NCBI GenBank assembly: GCA_032027005.1
Contig: JAVSMW010000010.1
Location: forward strand, 62,001-126,000
DNA: 64,000 bases
Direction: 5' to 3'
Source of the DNA: JAVSMW01 sp032027005
GTDB lineage: Bacteria > Bacillota > Thermincolia > Thermincolales > UBA2595
Below the pieces are notes generated by a model. That model did not search any database and had not been told where the DNA came from. It worked only from the letters and a program-made list of their open reading frames with translations. Both the position numbers and the translations under genes were made by a program. Of the stretch, positions 17,695-26,637 are shown one piece after another; the first letter of the stretch is position 1, and the number at the start of each line of letters is the position of its first letter.

Positions 17695-18490
17695 CAATAA
17701 TCACCTCGTGTGCTTCAAATACAGGCCCATCATGACATACCTTTTTATACTCAAAAGCTCCGGGCCTATCACTCCCGGTTTTTGTTTTACACACACAGGC
17801 CAGGCAGGCCCCAACCCCGCAACCCATCCGTTCTTCCAGAGAAACCTGACCGTCAAGTCCGTATTTGCCGGCTGCCTTCAGCAGTTGTTTTAGCATTGGA
17901 TTAGGTCCGCAGGCATAGAAATAATCAGGCTTAGCTAATTTCATATGTTTTTCAGCCAGGTCAGTCACAAATCCGTAATGACCAAGACTGCCGTCATCAG
18001 TAGCCACTTCCACTTTTACACCCAGAGCAGACAACTGCCCGGCACCAATTACATAATCAGCCGTCCTGGCTCCCAAGAGCACAGTTTGCTCAACTTTGTA
18101 GTGTTTTAAGGCTTGCACCAGAGGAAAAAGAGGCGCCACCCCAATCCCGCCTCCTATGACAAGAGCTTTTGCGATCCCGTCAGGAACCGTGAAACCACGG
18201 CCCAAAGGTCCCATAAGATCAATTTGCTCCCCGGCTTTCATTTCCGACATCAGCCTGGTTCCCTGCCCTGCCACCTGATACAGCATACTTACGGTCCCCT
18301 TGTTATAATCAATACCGTGCAGGCTAATAGGCCTGCGTAACAAAGGATCTGCGGCCTGACTTACGCGCACATGGACAAACTGTCCTGGCTTGGCCAGCCC
18401 TGTCAGCTCGGGAGCATAAACCCTCATCAAATAATGTTCTGGGCCAACTTTTTCCTGGCATACAATTTCAACAATTCCGGCAAAGGCCAA
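17687..18490 (-). CDS. pyrK: Dihydroorotate dehydrogenase B, electron-transfer subunit
   Basis: FAD- and [2Fe-2S]-containing subunit that passes electrons from dihydroorotate to NAD+. The 267-residue protein has the flavin-binding DPLLRRPISLHG motif, the NAD-binding GGGIGVAPLFPL and a cysteine cluster MGCGVGACLACVCKTK plus a later KVCHDGP for the iron-sulfur centre. The start is a TTG with GAGGTG 7 nt upstream. A 138-nt hairpin-rich gap separates it from carB, the only sizeable gap inside the operon apart from the pyrR-pyrB attenuator. Confidence 0.94.
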   Translation of the reverse strand: MAFAGIVEIVCQEKVGPEHYLMRVYAPELTGLAKPGQFVHVRVSQAADPLLRRPISLHGIDYNKGTVSMLYQVAGQGTRLMSEMKAGEQIDLMGPLGRGFTVPDGIAKALVIGGGIGVAPLFPLVQALKHYKVEQTVLLGARTADYVIGAGQLSALGVKVEVATDDGSLGHYGFVTDLAEKHMKLAKPDYFYACGPNPMLKQLLKAAGKYGLDGQVSLEERMGCGVGACLACVCKTKTGSDRPGAFEYKKVCHDGPVFEAHEVIIDG

Positions 18491-18531
18491 CTTGATTCAC
18501 CTCACATCTATGTAACGGCCGCAGCCGCGGC

Positions 18532-18612
18532 CCACAGGCTGTTGACAGCACTGTTCTTAACGCTTTAGCGTTATTAGAACAGCGGCGTGCCCTTTACGGG
18601 CAACAGCCTGCT
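18532..18612 (-). other. Two-tier hairpin between carB and pyrK
   Basis: On the transcribed strand CAGGCTGTTG and CAACAGCCTG (10 bp) close a structure that contains an inner arm CTGTTCT/AGAACAG extended by TAACGCT/AGCGTTA with a minimal loop. There is no T-run, so it is unlikely to terminate. It could be an mRNA processing or pausing site that sets the ratio of carAB to pyrKDFE, or an inserted palindromic element. Confidence 0.6.
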
Positions 18613-18628
18613 CTATCCGATTACTTTA

Positions 18629-21600
18629 TTAATTCAGGTATTCCTGGAGGGGCACCATGGCAAAGTCCTGCCCTTTTTCCAGGGAGTTCAGCACCTTGAG
18701 AATAACTGCCGTAGTGTCCAGGGAGGTCAGACAGGGGATAGCATGCTCTACAGCCGCCCGCCTGATTTGGAAGCCATCCCGTTCAGGCATTTTGCCTTTG
18801 GTCAGGGTATTTATTACAAAATCAATTTTGCCCTGTTTGATTAAATCTATGAGATGGGGCGATCCTTCTCTGATCTTATTTACCTTTTCCACCGGCAGCC
18901 CGGCTTCACTTAAAGACTTAGCAGTTCCACTGGTGGCAACAAGCTTAAAGCCCAGGTCGACAAACCCCTTTAAGATAGGGATCACTTCTTCTTTATCCTT
19001 TTCTGCTATAGTAGCCAAAATAGTTCCTTTTCTGGGTATATCCACTCCTGCAGCCACCAGGGCCTTGTACATCGCCAGAGAGAAGTCCGCATCAACTCCC
19101 ATAACCTCCCCTGTTGACTTCATTTCCGGGCCCAGGGATGTATCCACCTGGAGAAGTTTGGCAAAGGAGAATACCGGGACTTTGACGGCGATAAAATCCG
19201 GAGTCGGATAGAGGCCGCCTTGGTACCCCAAATCCTTCAGCTTTTTACCCAGGAGCATCTTGGTGGCCACATTAACCATGGGAACTCCGGTAATCTTGCT
19301 GAGATAGGGTACTGTCCGGCTGGAACGCGGGTTGACTTCCAGCACATAAAGCTGATTTTCGTGCAAAACGTACTGAATGTTAATGAGGCCTTTGACATGC
19401 AGTGCCCTGGCCAGCCTGGTTGTATAATCCACAAGATCGTTGACCAGTTTTTCAGTCAGGCTTCTGGCCGGGTATACGGCAATACTGTCACCTGAGTGCA
19501 CACCCGCCCTTTCAATATGCTCCATGATACCGGGAATTAAAACATCCTCGCCGTCAGAGATAGCATCAACCTCGATTTCCTTACCCATAAGGTATTTATC
19601 TACCAAGACCGGGTGCGCAGAAGAAGCCTGTACCGCAGAGGTCATATAATCCACCAGTTCACTCTGGTTGTACACGATTTCCATGGCCCTGCCGCCCAGC
19701 ACATAAGATGGCCGGACCAGGACGGGAAAACCGATTTCCTCGGCGATAATTTGTGCCCCCTCAACAGAGGTGGCTGTTCTGCCCGGTGGTTTGGGTATAC
19801 CCAAATCCAGTAAAAGACGGTCAAACTTATCCCGGTCTTCAGCCGCGTCAATGTCTTCCACCGCAGTACCCAGGATTTTTACTCCGGCCTTTGCCAGGGG
19901 TGCGGCCAGGTTAATAGCAGTCTGCCCGCCAAACTGAACAACCACACCTTCAGGTTTTTCCAGTTCGATTATATTTAAAACATCTTCCGGAATCAAGGGC
20001 TCAAAATACAGCCTGTCGGAGGTGTCAAAATCTGTACTCACTGTTTCCGGGTTATTGTTGATGATGATGGTTTCAACATCTTCTTCCCGCAGAGACCAGA
20101 CCGAATGTACCGAGCAGTAATCAAACTCAATCCCCTGGCCGATTCTGATCGGACCTGAACCCAAAACTATGACTTTACGCCGGGAAGTCGGAATTGCTTC
20201 GTTTTCCTGATCGTAAGCCGAATAGTAATATGGAGTTACAGCCTCAAATTCGGCGGCACAGGTGTCAACCATTTTGTAGACCGGCCTCAAGCCGCAGCCG
20301 GCTCTAATCCGGCGGATTTCAGTTTCAGTCAGACCGGTCAGCTGGGCCATGTAGACATCAGGTATTCCTAAAAGCTTAGCTTTGGTCATGACATCTTTGG
20401 TCAGGTAGTCTGCTCCCCTGGCATTTACCCCATGAGCCAGTTCCACTTCAAAATCAATGATCTTTTTGATTTTAGTCAGGAACCACATATCTATTTTAGT
20501 CATTTGGTGTACAGTTTCGAGGTCCATACCCCGGCGTAAGGCCTCAGCCGCCGCAAAAATCCGCTCATCATCGGCACTCTTCAGCTTTTCTTCCAGTACC
20601 TGCTGGGGGACCTGGCCCACACCCTTCAGGAATAAACCGTAAAGGCCTATCTCCAGGGATCTGATAGCCTTCATAAGGGCCGCTTCAAAGGTCCGGTCGA
20701 TGGCCATAACCTCACCTGTGGCTTTCATCTGGGTACCCAGCATCCGGTCGGCAAATGCAAATTTGTCAAAGGGCCAGCGCGGAATTTTTACGACCACATA
20801 GTCCAAAGCGGGCTCAAAAGCAGCGTAAGTTTTGCCTGTGACAGCATTTCGAATTTCGTCAAGAGTTAAGCCGATAGCTATTTTGGAAGCCACCTTGGCA
20901 ATGGGAAAACCTGTCGCTTTGGAAGCCAGGGCACTTGATCTGGAAACCCTGGGGTTAACCTCAATAACCACATATTCAAAGCTATAAGGGTTAAGGGCAT
21001 ACTGGACGTTACACCCGCCTTCAATGCCCAAAGCCCGGATTATCTTCAACGATGCTGACCGCAACATTTGATATTCTCTGTCAGCCAGGGTCTGGGACGG
21101 GGCCACTACAATACTGTCGCCGGTGTGTATGCCCACGGCATCAATATTTTCCATGTTACAGATGGTAATACAGTTATCATTGCTGTCCCTGACGACCTCA
21201 TATTCAACTTCTTTCCACCCGGCCACACTCCGCTCAATCAGACACTGACCAATCATGCTGAGCTTTAAGCCTTTGATAGCAATTGTCCGCAGTTCTTCAA
21301 CATTGTTGGCAATCCCTCCCCCGGTACCGCCAAGGGTATAAGCCGGCCGCACAATAACCGGGTATCCGATATTTTCGGCAAAAGTAATGGCATCATCTAA
21401 TTTATCTACAATTGCACTTTCCGGAATGGGTTCACCAATTTCCTGCATCATCGCTTTAAAGAGTTCTCTGTCTTCCGCCTTCTTGATGGTTTCCAGAGGT
21501 GTACCCAGAAGAACTACACCCTCTTCTGCAAGGACCCCGCTCTCAGCCAATTCCACCGCGATATTCAGGCCGACCTGGCCACCCAGGGTTGGCAGCAAAC

Positions 21601-21853
21601 CATCGGGTTTTTCCTGCCGGATAATCCTGGCCACAAATTCCGGGGTCAGGGGCTCAATAAAAACACGATCAGCAATATTGGCATCAGTCATAATTGTAGC
21701 CGGGTTGCTGTTTACCAGGATAACTTCCATGCCCTCTTCCCTCAGGGCGCGGCAGGCTTGGGTTCCGGCGTAGTCAAATTCGGCAGCCTGGCCGATAATA
21801 ATTGGGCCTGAGCCGATAACCATTACTTTTTTAATTCCCTGTTTAATCGGCAT
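18629..21853 (-). CDS. carB: Carbamoyl-phosphate synthase, large subunit
   Basis: Makes carbamoyl phosphate from bicarbonate, ATP and ammonia channelled from CarA. At 1074 residues it has the standard length with two homologous ATP-grasp halves: the first begins KKVMVIGSGPIIIGQAAEFDY and the second KVIVLGSGPIRIGQGIEFDY at about residue 555. A C-terminal allosteric MGS-like domain (residues about 935-1074: VATSGTAKSLSEAGL, VINTLTKGK) would bind UMP/ornithine/IMP-type effectors. GGAGG precedes the ATG, and the gap from carA is only 5 nt. Confidence 0.98.
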   Translation of the reverse strand: MPIKQGIKKVMVIGSGPIIIGQAAEFDYAGTQACRALREEGMEVILVNSNPATIMTDANIADRVFIEPLTPEFVARIIRQEKPDGLLPTLGGQVGLNIAVELAESGVLAEEGVVLLGTPLETIKKAEDRELFKAMMQEIGEPIPESAIVDKLDDAITFAENIGYPVIVRPAYTLGGTGGGIANNVEELRTIAIKGLKLSMIGQCLIERSVAGWKEVEYEVVRDSNDNCITICNMENIDAVGIHTGDSIVVAPSQTLADREYQMLRSASLKIIRALGIEGGCNVQYALNPYSFEYVVIEVNPRVSRSSALASKATGFPIAKVASKIAIGLTLDEIRNAVTGKTYAAFEPALDYVVVKIPRWPFDKFAFADRMLGTQMKATGEVMAIDRTFEAALMKAIRSLEIGLYGLFLKGVGQVPQQVLEEKLKSADDERIFAAAEALRRGMDLETVHQMTKIDMWFLTKIKKIIDFEVELAHGVNARGADYLTKDVMTKAKLLGIPDVYMAQLTGLTETEIRRIRAGCGLRPVYKMVDTCAAEFEAVTPYYYSAYDQENEAIPTSRRKVIVLGSGPIRIGQGIEFDYCSVHSVWSLREEDVETIIINNNPETVSTDFDTSDRLYFEPLIPEDVLNIIELEKPEGVVVQFGGQTAINLAAPLAKAGVKILGTAVEDIDAAEDRDKFDRLLLDLGIPKPPGRTATSVEGAQIIAEEIGFPVLVRPSYVLGGRAMEIVYNQSELVDYMTSAVQASSAHPVLVDKYLMGKEIEVDAISDGEDVLIPGIMEHIERAGVHSGDSIAVYPARSLTEKLVNDLVDYTTRLARALHVKGLINIQYVLHENQLYVLEVNPRSSRTVPYLSKITGVPMVNVATKMLLGKKLKDLGYQGGLYPTPDFIAVKVPVFSFAKLLQVDTSLGPEMKSTGEVMGVDADFSLAMYKALVAAGVDIPRKGTILATIAEKDKEEVIPILKGFVDLGFKLVATSGTAKSLSEAGLPVEKVNKIREGSPHLIDLIKQGKIDFVINTLTKGKMPERDGFQIRRAAVEHAIPCLTSLDTTAVILKVLNSLEKGQDFAMVPLQEYLN

Positions 21854-21858
21854 ATATG

Positions 21859-22941
21859 CTACCTCCTCTCCCGCTTCATTAAATCTAAGAACTGGTTAAA
21901 CAAGTAGTTGGAATCCCAGGGACCGGGTGCTGCTTCGGGGTGATACTGCACAGAAAAGAGGGGCAGTGTTTTGTGCCTCAGGCCCTCCACAGAGCCGTCA
22001 TTTAGGTTGATGTGAGTTACTTCTATTTCATCACTGGGAATGGATTCGGCATCTACCACATAACCATGATTTTGGGAAGTAATATGAACCCTGCCGGTAG
22101 TCAGATCTTTAACCGGGTGGTTAGCACCCCGGTGGCCAAATTTCAACTTATAAGTTGTCCCACCCAAAGCCAGGCCGATGATTTGGTGACCCAGACAGAT
22201 CCCAAAGATAGGCACTTGGCCAATCAGTTCCCGTACTGTTTGGACCGCAAACTGCACATTCTGGGGGTCGCCGGGTCCGTTAGAGAGCATAATCCCGTCC
22301 GGGTTGAGAGCCATGACTTCCTGAGCTGTGGTTGCGGCGGGCACGACTACCACTTCACACCCTAGACTGTGCAGGGTGTTGGCGATATTGAGCTTAGCCC
22401 CAAAATCCAGCAGAACAACCCGGAAGCCATCATTTGGGAGTGTATAGGTTTTTTCTGTAGTAACTTTCAGGACATGTTCGGAGCCCATAAGGTCCGGATA
22501 TCCTATAACCCGTTCTTTCATCCCGGCAATATCGATACTCTCCCCGGTCGCAATCACGCCGCCCATAGTCCCGTGGCTGCGCAGCCTTCTGGTCAGAGAC
22601 CTGGTGTCGATCTCACAGATGCCGGGGATGTTGTTTTCCTTCAAATACTGGTCGACAGTCTTATCACAGCGCCAATTGCTGGGATATTCACAAAACTCTC
22701 GGACTACAAATCCCAGTACAAAAGGCTTGCGTGATTCGAAATCTTCTAGATTGATGCCATAGTTGCCAATCAGTGGATATGTCATTGTCACAATCTGTCC
22801 ACAGTATGAGGGGTCTGTGAGAATTTCCTGATAGCCTGTCATACTTGTATTAAATACCACTTCCCCAAAACTTTCAGTTTCCGCGCCAAATCCCTTTCCT
22901 TCAAAAACTGTGCCGTCTTCCAGAACCAGTACCGCTTTCAT
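21859..22941 (-). CDS. carA: Carbamoyl-phosphate synthase, small (glutaminase) subunit
   Basis: Class I glutamine amidotransferase that releases ammonia for CarB. The 360-residue protein shows the nucleophile motif PIFGICLGHQIIGLALGG and the catalytic His-Glu in SVQYHPEAAPGPWDS. The N-terminal small domain has FNTSMTGYQEILTDPSY. The ribosome-binding site GGAGGG precedes the ATG by 8 nt. It follows pyrC by 43 nt. A single carAB inside the pyr operon implies pyrimidine control of the pathway. Confidence 0.97.
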   Translation of the reverse strand: MKAVLVLEDGTVFEGKGFGAETESFGEVVFNTSMTGYQEILTDPSYCGQIVTMTYPLIGNYGINLEDFESRKPFVLGFVVREFCEYPSNWRCDKTVDQYLKENNIPGICEIDTRSLTRRLRSHGTMGGVIATGESIDIAGMKERVIGYPDLMGSEHVLKVTTEKTYTLPNDGFRVVLLDFGAKLNIANTLHSLGCEVVVVPAATTAQEVMALNPDGIMLSNGPGDPQNVQFAVQTVRELIGQVPIFGICLGHQIIGLALGGTTYKLKFGHRGANHPVKDLTTGRVHITSQNHGYVVDAESIPSDEIEVTHINLNDGSVEGLRHKTLPLFSVQYHPEAAPGPWDSNYLFNQFLDLMKRERR

Positions 22942-22984
22942 AAGATAATCCCTCCAAAGTATAGATCATTATTAGCTCATCCTG

Positions 22985-24274
22985 CTACTCAACCAGCTGC
23001 CGGTCTTTCATAATTACTTTACCGCCAACAATAGTACAGACCGGTATCCCTGTTAACTCCCATCCTGCAAAGGGAGAGTTTTTGCTTTTGGAAGCAAATT
23101 TCTGCACATCTACCACTTCAGATTGGTCGGGATCAATAATTGTTATATCAGCGTCGGCCCCAACACCTAGGTGTCCTTTGTTCAATCCCAGGATCCTGGC
23201 CGGGTGGCAGCTCATTTTCATTACTAATTCCTCTACACTGATGAGCCCCGGCCTAACCAGTTCTTTGAAGGCCAGCCCCACTGCTGTTTCCAGTCCGACC
23301 ATGCCAAAAGGGGCATAGTTGTATTCAACATCCTTTTCCTCTGCAGTATGGGGCGCATGATCGGTGGCTATTACGTCAATAGTCCCGTCCCGGAGACCTT
23401 CCTTTACTGCCACTACGTCAGCTGCTCCCCGCAGCGGCGGGTTAACCTTGGTGGCTGTATGATATCCCCCCACGGCTTCATCAGTCAGAGCAAAGTGATG
23501 AGGTGCGGCTTCAGCAGTCACCCGCACACCTTTTTTCTTGGCCATGCGAACTAAATCAACAGACCCCGCAGTACTGACATGGGCCAGGTGCAGTCTGGCC
23601 CCGGTTAGTTCGGCCAGCATAATATCCCTGGCCACCATGGTCTCTTCTGCCAGCCGGCTGATCCCCTTCAGACCGTATATCGTGGAATAATAGCCCTCAT
23701 TCATTACACCATCGGCTGCCAGGTTGGTGTCCTCACAGTGGGCGATAACCGGCAGATCAAACATTTTGGCATATTCCATGGCCAATCTCATGACCTGGGC
23801 ATCCATCACCGGCCGCCCATCATCTGACACTGCCACCGCGCCAGCCATTTTCATATCTCCTATTTCAGCCAGTTCCTGTCCTGCCGAACCTTTGGTGATA
23901 GCCCCGATAGGATAAACATGAACTGCGCCCTGAGCCGCGGCCCTTGCTTTAATGAATTCCACCAGGGCCTGGTTGTCGACCACAGGTTTGGTATTGGGCA
24001 TACAGGCCACACCGGTAAAACCGCCCATGGCAGCCGCCCTGGTCCCGGAAGCGATGGTTTCCTTGGCTTCCAGACCGGGTTCTCGGAGGTGCACATGCAT
24101 ATCAATGAGTCCTGGTAATACCAGTTTATTTCCGGCCTCAATAATCTCTACCCCGCTTTTGGGCAGCTTTGCCCCGACGGCTGAAATCCTGCCGTCTTCT
24201 ATAAGAATATCCATTTTCCCGGTCAGGCCATTGGCCGGGTCAATGACTTTGCCTCCTTTAACCAATAGCTTCAT
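22985..24274 (-). CDS. pyrC: Dihydroorotase (class I)
   Basis: Zinc amidohydrolase that cyclises carbamoyl aspartate to dihydroorotate. Metal ligands are visible in GLIDMHVHLREPGLEAKE, in IAHCED, in HLAHVSTAGSV and in the catalytic-Asp motif IATDHAPHTAEEK. The protein is 429 residues from the ATG at 24274, which has GGAGG 8 nt upstream; a GTG three codons earlier overlaps that box. The gene overlaps the end of pyrB by 17 nt, in keeping with the aspartate carbamoyltransferase-dihydroorotase functional pair. Confidence 0.96.
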   Translation of the reverse strand: MKLLVKGGKVIDPANGLTGKMDILIEDGRISAVGAKLPKSGVEIIEAGNKLVLPGLIDMHVHLREPGLEAKETIASGTRAAAMGGFTGVACMPNTKPVVDNQALVEFIKARAAAQGAVHVYPIGAITKGSAGQELAEIGDMKMAGAVAVSDDGRPVMDAQVMRLAMEYAKMFDLPVIAHCEDTNLAADGVMNEGYYSTIYGLKGISRLAEETMVARDIMLAELTGARLHLAHVSTAGSVDLVRMAKKKGVRVTAEAAPHHFALTDEAVGGYHTATKVNPPLRGAADVVAVKEGLRDGTIDVIATDHAPHTAEEKDVEYNYAPFGMVGLETAVGLAFKELVRPGLISVEELVMKMSCHPARILGLNKGHLGVGADADITIIDPDQSEVVDVQKFASKSKNSPFAGWELTGIPVCTIVGGKVIMKDRQLVE

Positions 24275-25199
24275 GGGAACCACCTCCTCCTGTCAGCAGG
24301 TACAGCAAGGCCATTCTGACCGCTACCCCGTTGGTTACCTGCTCATTTATTACCGATTGCATTCCGTCTGCCACTTCCGGGGCGATTTCGACTCCCCGGT
24401 TCATTGGACCAGGGTGCATAATCAGTGCATCCTCTTTAGCCAGCCCGGCCCGTTCGGCTGTTATGCCATATAATCTTGAATACTCCCTGATGGTGGGAAA
24501 CAGTCCCTTTTGCTGTCGTTCCAACTGCATCCGCAGGACCATTATCACATCAGCATCCATAAGCCCTTCTTCAACCTTGGTGTAAGGAGTAACCCCCAGT
24601 TTTTCGACTTCAGGGGGCAGTAAGGTCGCCGGCGCTATCACCCTCACCTCAGCACCCATTTTCGTCAGACCCCAGATATTTGACCTGGCCACCCTGCTGT
24701 GCAGAATATCGCCCACAATGGCCACCTTCAGGCCGCATAAGCCGCCCTTTTTCTGTTTTATGGTAAACATGTCCAGCAGGGCCTGAGTCGGGTGTTCATG
24801 AAAACCGTCTCCGGCATTAATGACTGAAGCCGACAGGTATTTACTGAGAATGTGCGGAGCCCCGCTAGCCGCGTGTCTGATAATGACTACATCGGCACCC
24901 ATAACCTCCAAAGTCTTGCCCGTATCCTTTAGAGTTTCACCTTTAACCACACTGCTGGTAGATGTGCTGATGTTGATGGTGTCGGCACTCATGTACTTAC
25001 CGGCCAGTTCAAAAGAGGTCCTGGTCCTGGTACTTGGTTCATAGAAAAGATTGATAACGGTCCTTCCCCTCAAGGTAGGAACTTTTTTGATCTGCCGCCC
25101 AATAATGTCCTGCATGGGCTCTGCAGTCTCTAAGATTAATTCGATTTCCTCTACGGTCAGGTCTTTGATCCCCAACAGGTCTTTCCGCTTAAGGCCCAT
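24258..25199 (-). CDS. pyrB: Aspartate carbamoyltransferase, catalytic subunit
   Basis: Condenses carbamoyl phosphate with aspartate. The 313-residue protein has the carbamoyl-phosphate loop FYEPSTRTRTSFELA and the aspartate-binding region HPGPMNRGVEI. No pyrI regulatory subunit is present, as usual for Firmicutes. I use the ATG at 25199 with GAGGAGGG 7 nt upstream; the longer frame to 25262 runs through the attenuator stem and is not credible as coding sequence. Confidence 0.96.
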   Translation of the reverse strand: MGLKRKDLLGIKDLTVEEIELILETAEPMQDIIGRQIKKVPTLRGRTVINLFYEPSTRTRTSFELAGKYMSADTINISTSTSSVVKGETLKDTGKTLEVMGADVVIIRHAASGAPHILSKYLSASVINAGDGFHEHPTQALLDMFTIKQKKGGLCGLKVAIVGDILHSRVARSNIWGLTKMGAEVRVIAPATLLPPEVEKLGVTPYTKVEEGLMDADVIMVLRMQLERQQKGLFPTIREYSRLYGITAERAGLAKEDALIMHPGPMNRGVEIAPEVADGMQSVINEQVTNGVAVRMALLYLLTGGGGSHEAIG

Positions 25200-25215
25200 T
25201 GTTTTTCCCTCCTCA

Positions 25216-25302
25216 AATAAAAAATCCTTATCAGCTAACGCCAATAAGGAGGTAAATGCCAAAAATTTAACGCCTACCTGCCCTTATTAGCCTCACAGGA
25301 CC
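25216..25302 (-). promoter_or_regulatory. PyrR-type attenuator between pyrR and pyrB
   Basis: On the minus strand GGTCCTGTGAGGCT (comp. 25289-25302) matches the PyrR-binding loop pattern ARUCCNGNGAGGYU. It is followed by an intrinsic terminator, TCCTTAT/ATAAGGA with a 12-nt loop and TTTTTTATTT (comp. 25216-25250), just before the pyrB ribosome-binding site. In Bacillus, UMP-bound PyrR stabilises this loop so that the terminator forms. The same control is inferred here from the sequence. Confidence 0.85.
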
Positions 25303-25312
25303 ATTTAAAGGG

Positions 25313-25861
25313 TCATTCGGTATCTAATTCAATCACTGCTTTTTCTTTTTTATCCAGTTCGGTAAGATATACCGAAACAATTTCTTTCCTGGAAGTAGGA
25401 ACATTTTTACCTACATAATCGGCTCTGATAGGCAATTCACGATGACCTCTGTCAGCCAGTACGGCCAGCTGGATGGCCTCAGGCCGTCCCAAATCGATGA
25501 TGGCATCAAGAGCTGCTCTGACAGTCCGGCCGGTAAATAACACATCATCAACCAATACGATTATCTTGCCTTCCACGCTGAAATGAATTTCGGTTTTATG
25601 AATCACAGGTTGATGAGTAATTGTAGTCAAGTCGTCCCGATACAGGGTAATATCCAAAATACCCATAGGGACTACAGTGCCCTCAATTTCCGCAATCCTT
25701 TTGACCAGCCGTTCTGCCAACGGCACCCCCCGCCGCCTGATACCAATAAGAGCTACATTTTCAACACCCTTATTTTTTTCAATAATCTCATGGGTTATTC
25801 TGGTCAGCGCCCGACGAATCCCGTCAGCATCAAGGATTACCGCTTTCTCCTGAAGGACCAA
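25313..25861 (-). CDS. pyrR: PyrR bifunctional pyr operon regulator / uracil phosphoribosyltransferase
   Basis: RNA-binding attenuation protein that senses UMP/UTP against PRPP and also has weak uracil phosphoribosyltransferase activity. The 182-residue protein shows RRALTRITHEIIEKN, GIRRRGVPLAERL and the PRPP loop VILVDDVLFTGRTVRAALDA. The start is a TTG with GGTGGT 8 nt upstream, the only credible start in the frame. It heads the pyr operon, and two PyrR-box plus terminator structures flank it. Confidence 0.96.
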   Translation of the reverse strand: MVLQEKAVILDADGIRRALTRITHEIIEKNKGVENVALIGIRRRGVPLAERLVKRIAEIEGTVVPMGILDITLYRDDLTTITHQPVIHKTEIHFSVEGKIIVLVDDVLFTGRTVRAALDAIIDLGRPEAIQLAVLADRGHRELPIRADYVGKNVPTSRKEIVSVYLTELDKKEKAVIELDTE

Positions 25862-25908
25862 TTTGTATCACCACCTTTGACGAGTTTCCCCTGCATGCAC
25901 CGTCACGT

Positions 25909-25998
25909 AAAAATGCCTGCATGCGGAGATTCGCAGGCAGGCATAGTTTTCCCGTTAATTGCAAAAACTATATATTCCCTTACTAGTCTCCCGGACTA
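25909..25998 (-). promoter_or_regulatory. PyrR-type attenuator in the pyrR leader
   Basis: On the minus strand TAGTCCGGGAGACTA (comp. 25984-25998) fits the PyrR-binding loop with one substitution (GAGA for GAGG). It precedes a strong terminator, ATGCCTGC/GCAGGCAT with extended stem and TTTTT (comp. 25909-25944), about 50 nt before the pyrR start. This should make pyrR expression self-regulated. Confidence 0.8.
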
Positions 25999-26065
25999 AT
26001 TTAAAGGTATATTTTTATTAAGTTTAACAAATCGACAAATAAAAGTCAACAAACCCTTTAAAGCT

Positions 26066-26317
26066 TTAATTATTCTTAAAACCCACCTGAAACCTCGGCT
26101 TGTATGAGTTTCCTGTGATTACTGCATCAATAATACTGCTCAACAAAATTTCTACCATGCGATTCCGTAAACTACACCAGCAGACAAAAATCCCCCCGCG
26201 AATTTCGTATGGTTCTGTTTCAGTCGTAATTACCCTGCCATTGCTGTCCTTATAAATAATCTCCACAGTCTCCAGTAACTTGCCCCCGCAAGCAATAGTT
26301 TCAATAATATCCGACAT
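26066..26317 (-). CDS. Small WYL-like protein
   Basis: An 83-residue protein of unknown function. After a short N-terminus it reads VEIIYKDSNGRVITTETEPYEI, then WCSLRNRMVEILLSSIIDAV. This arrangement (I-x-Y-x-x-x-x-G ... x-x-Y-x-I ... C-x-x-R) resembles a free-standing WYL domain, a ligand- or nucleic-acid-sensing module normally found in transcription regulators. The ATG at 26317 has GGAGG 7 nt upstream. It stands alone, downstream of a gap after rluD-type and hairpin elements and upstream of the pyr leader on the same strand. Confidence 0.6.
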   Translation of the reverse strand: MSDIIETIACGGKLLETVEIIYKDSNGRVITTETEPYEIRGGIFVCWCSLRNRMVEILLSSIIDAVITGNSYKPRFQVGFKNN

Positions 26318-26386
26318 CACGATACCTCCACTTTATCACAAAATCGCTGAGAATAGATTCCTTTCACCCAGACCACAAATCTTATT

Positions 26387-26453
26387 AAGGGAGCAGCTGA
26401 GTCAGGCTGCTCCCTTGGTGTGAGTGGGTAGAGAAGTTGGGGCATTCTCTACC
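26387..26453. other. Two adjacent perfect hairpins
   Basis: AAGGGAGCAG/CTGCTCCCTT (26387-26416) and GGTAGAGAA/TTCTCTACC (26427-26453) lie side by side between the WYL-like gene and the next element. Neither is followed by a long T-run. The first may still end transcription on either strand. Confidence 0.5.
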
Positions 26454-26509
26454 GTTATATATAATATACGAATACTTTTTGCATTTTGGGGGTGGTCCAA
26501 GCCCTTTTT

Positions 26510-26637
26510 TATCCGATGGCTAATCGCCACTAAGACTCCCGCTTCTGTAAGCGGGAGATAAGTGGCGCTAAGCCCCTGGATAAGTTCAACTAAACTTCAG
26601 GTGGAGAAAAAGGCACCACCTGAAGCAAGTTTCACTT
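26510..26637. repeat. Palindromic element, possibly an IS200/IS605-end remnant, plus dispersed hairpin copy 1
   Basis: Positions about 26516-26579 fold into one long hairpin: ATCC/GGAT, GGCT/AGCC, CGCCACT/AGTGGCG and CTCCCGCTT/AAGCGGGAG with a 4-nt loop. Next to it, 26582-26637 (starting AAGTTCAACTAAACTTCAGG) forms AAACTTCAGGTG/CACCTGAAG-AAGTTT and recurs at 59201-59255. The first hairpin resembles subterminal palindromes of IS200/IS605-type elements from memory. No transposase or TnpB remnant is present. The end overlaps the stop codon of the pseudouridine synthase gene. Confidence 0.55.
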
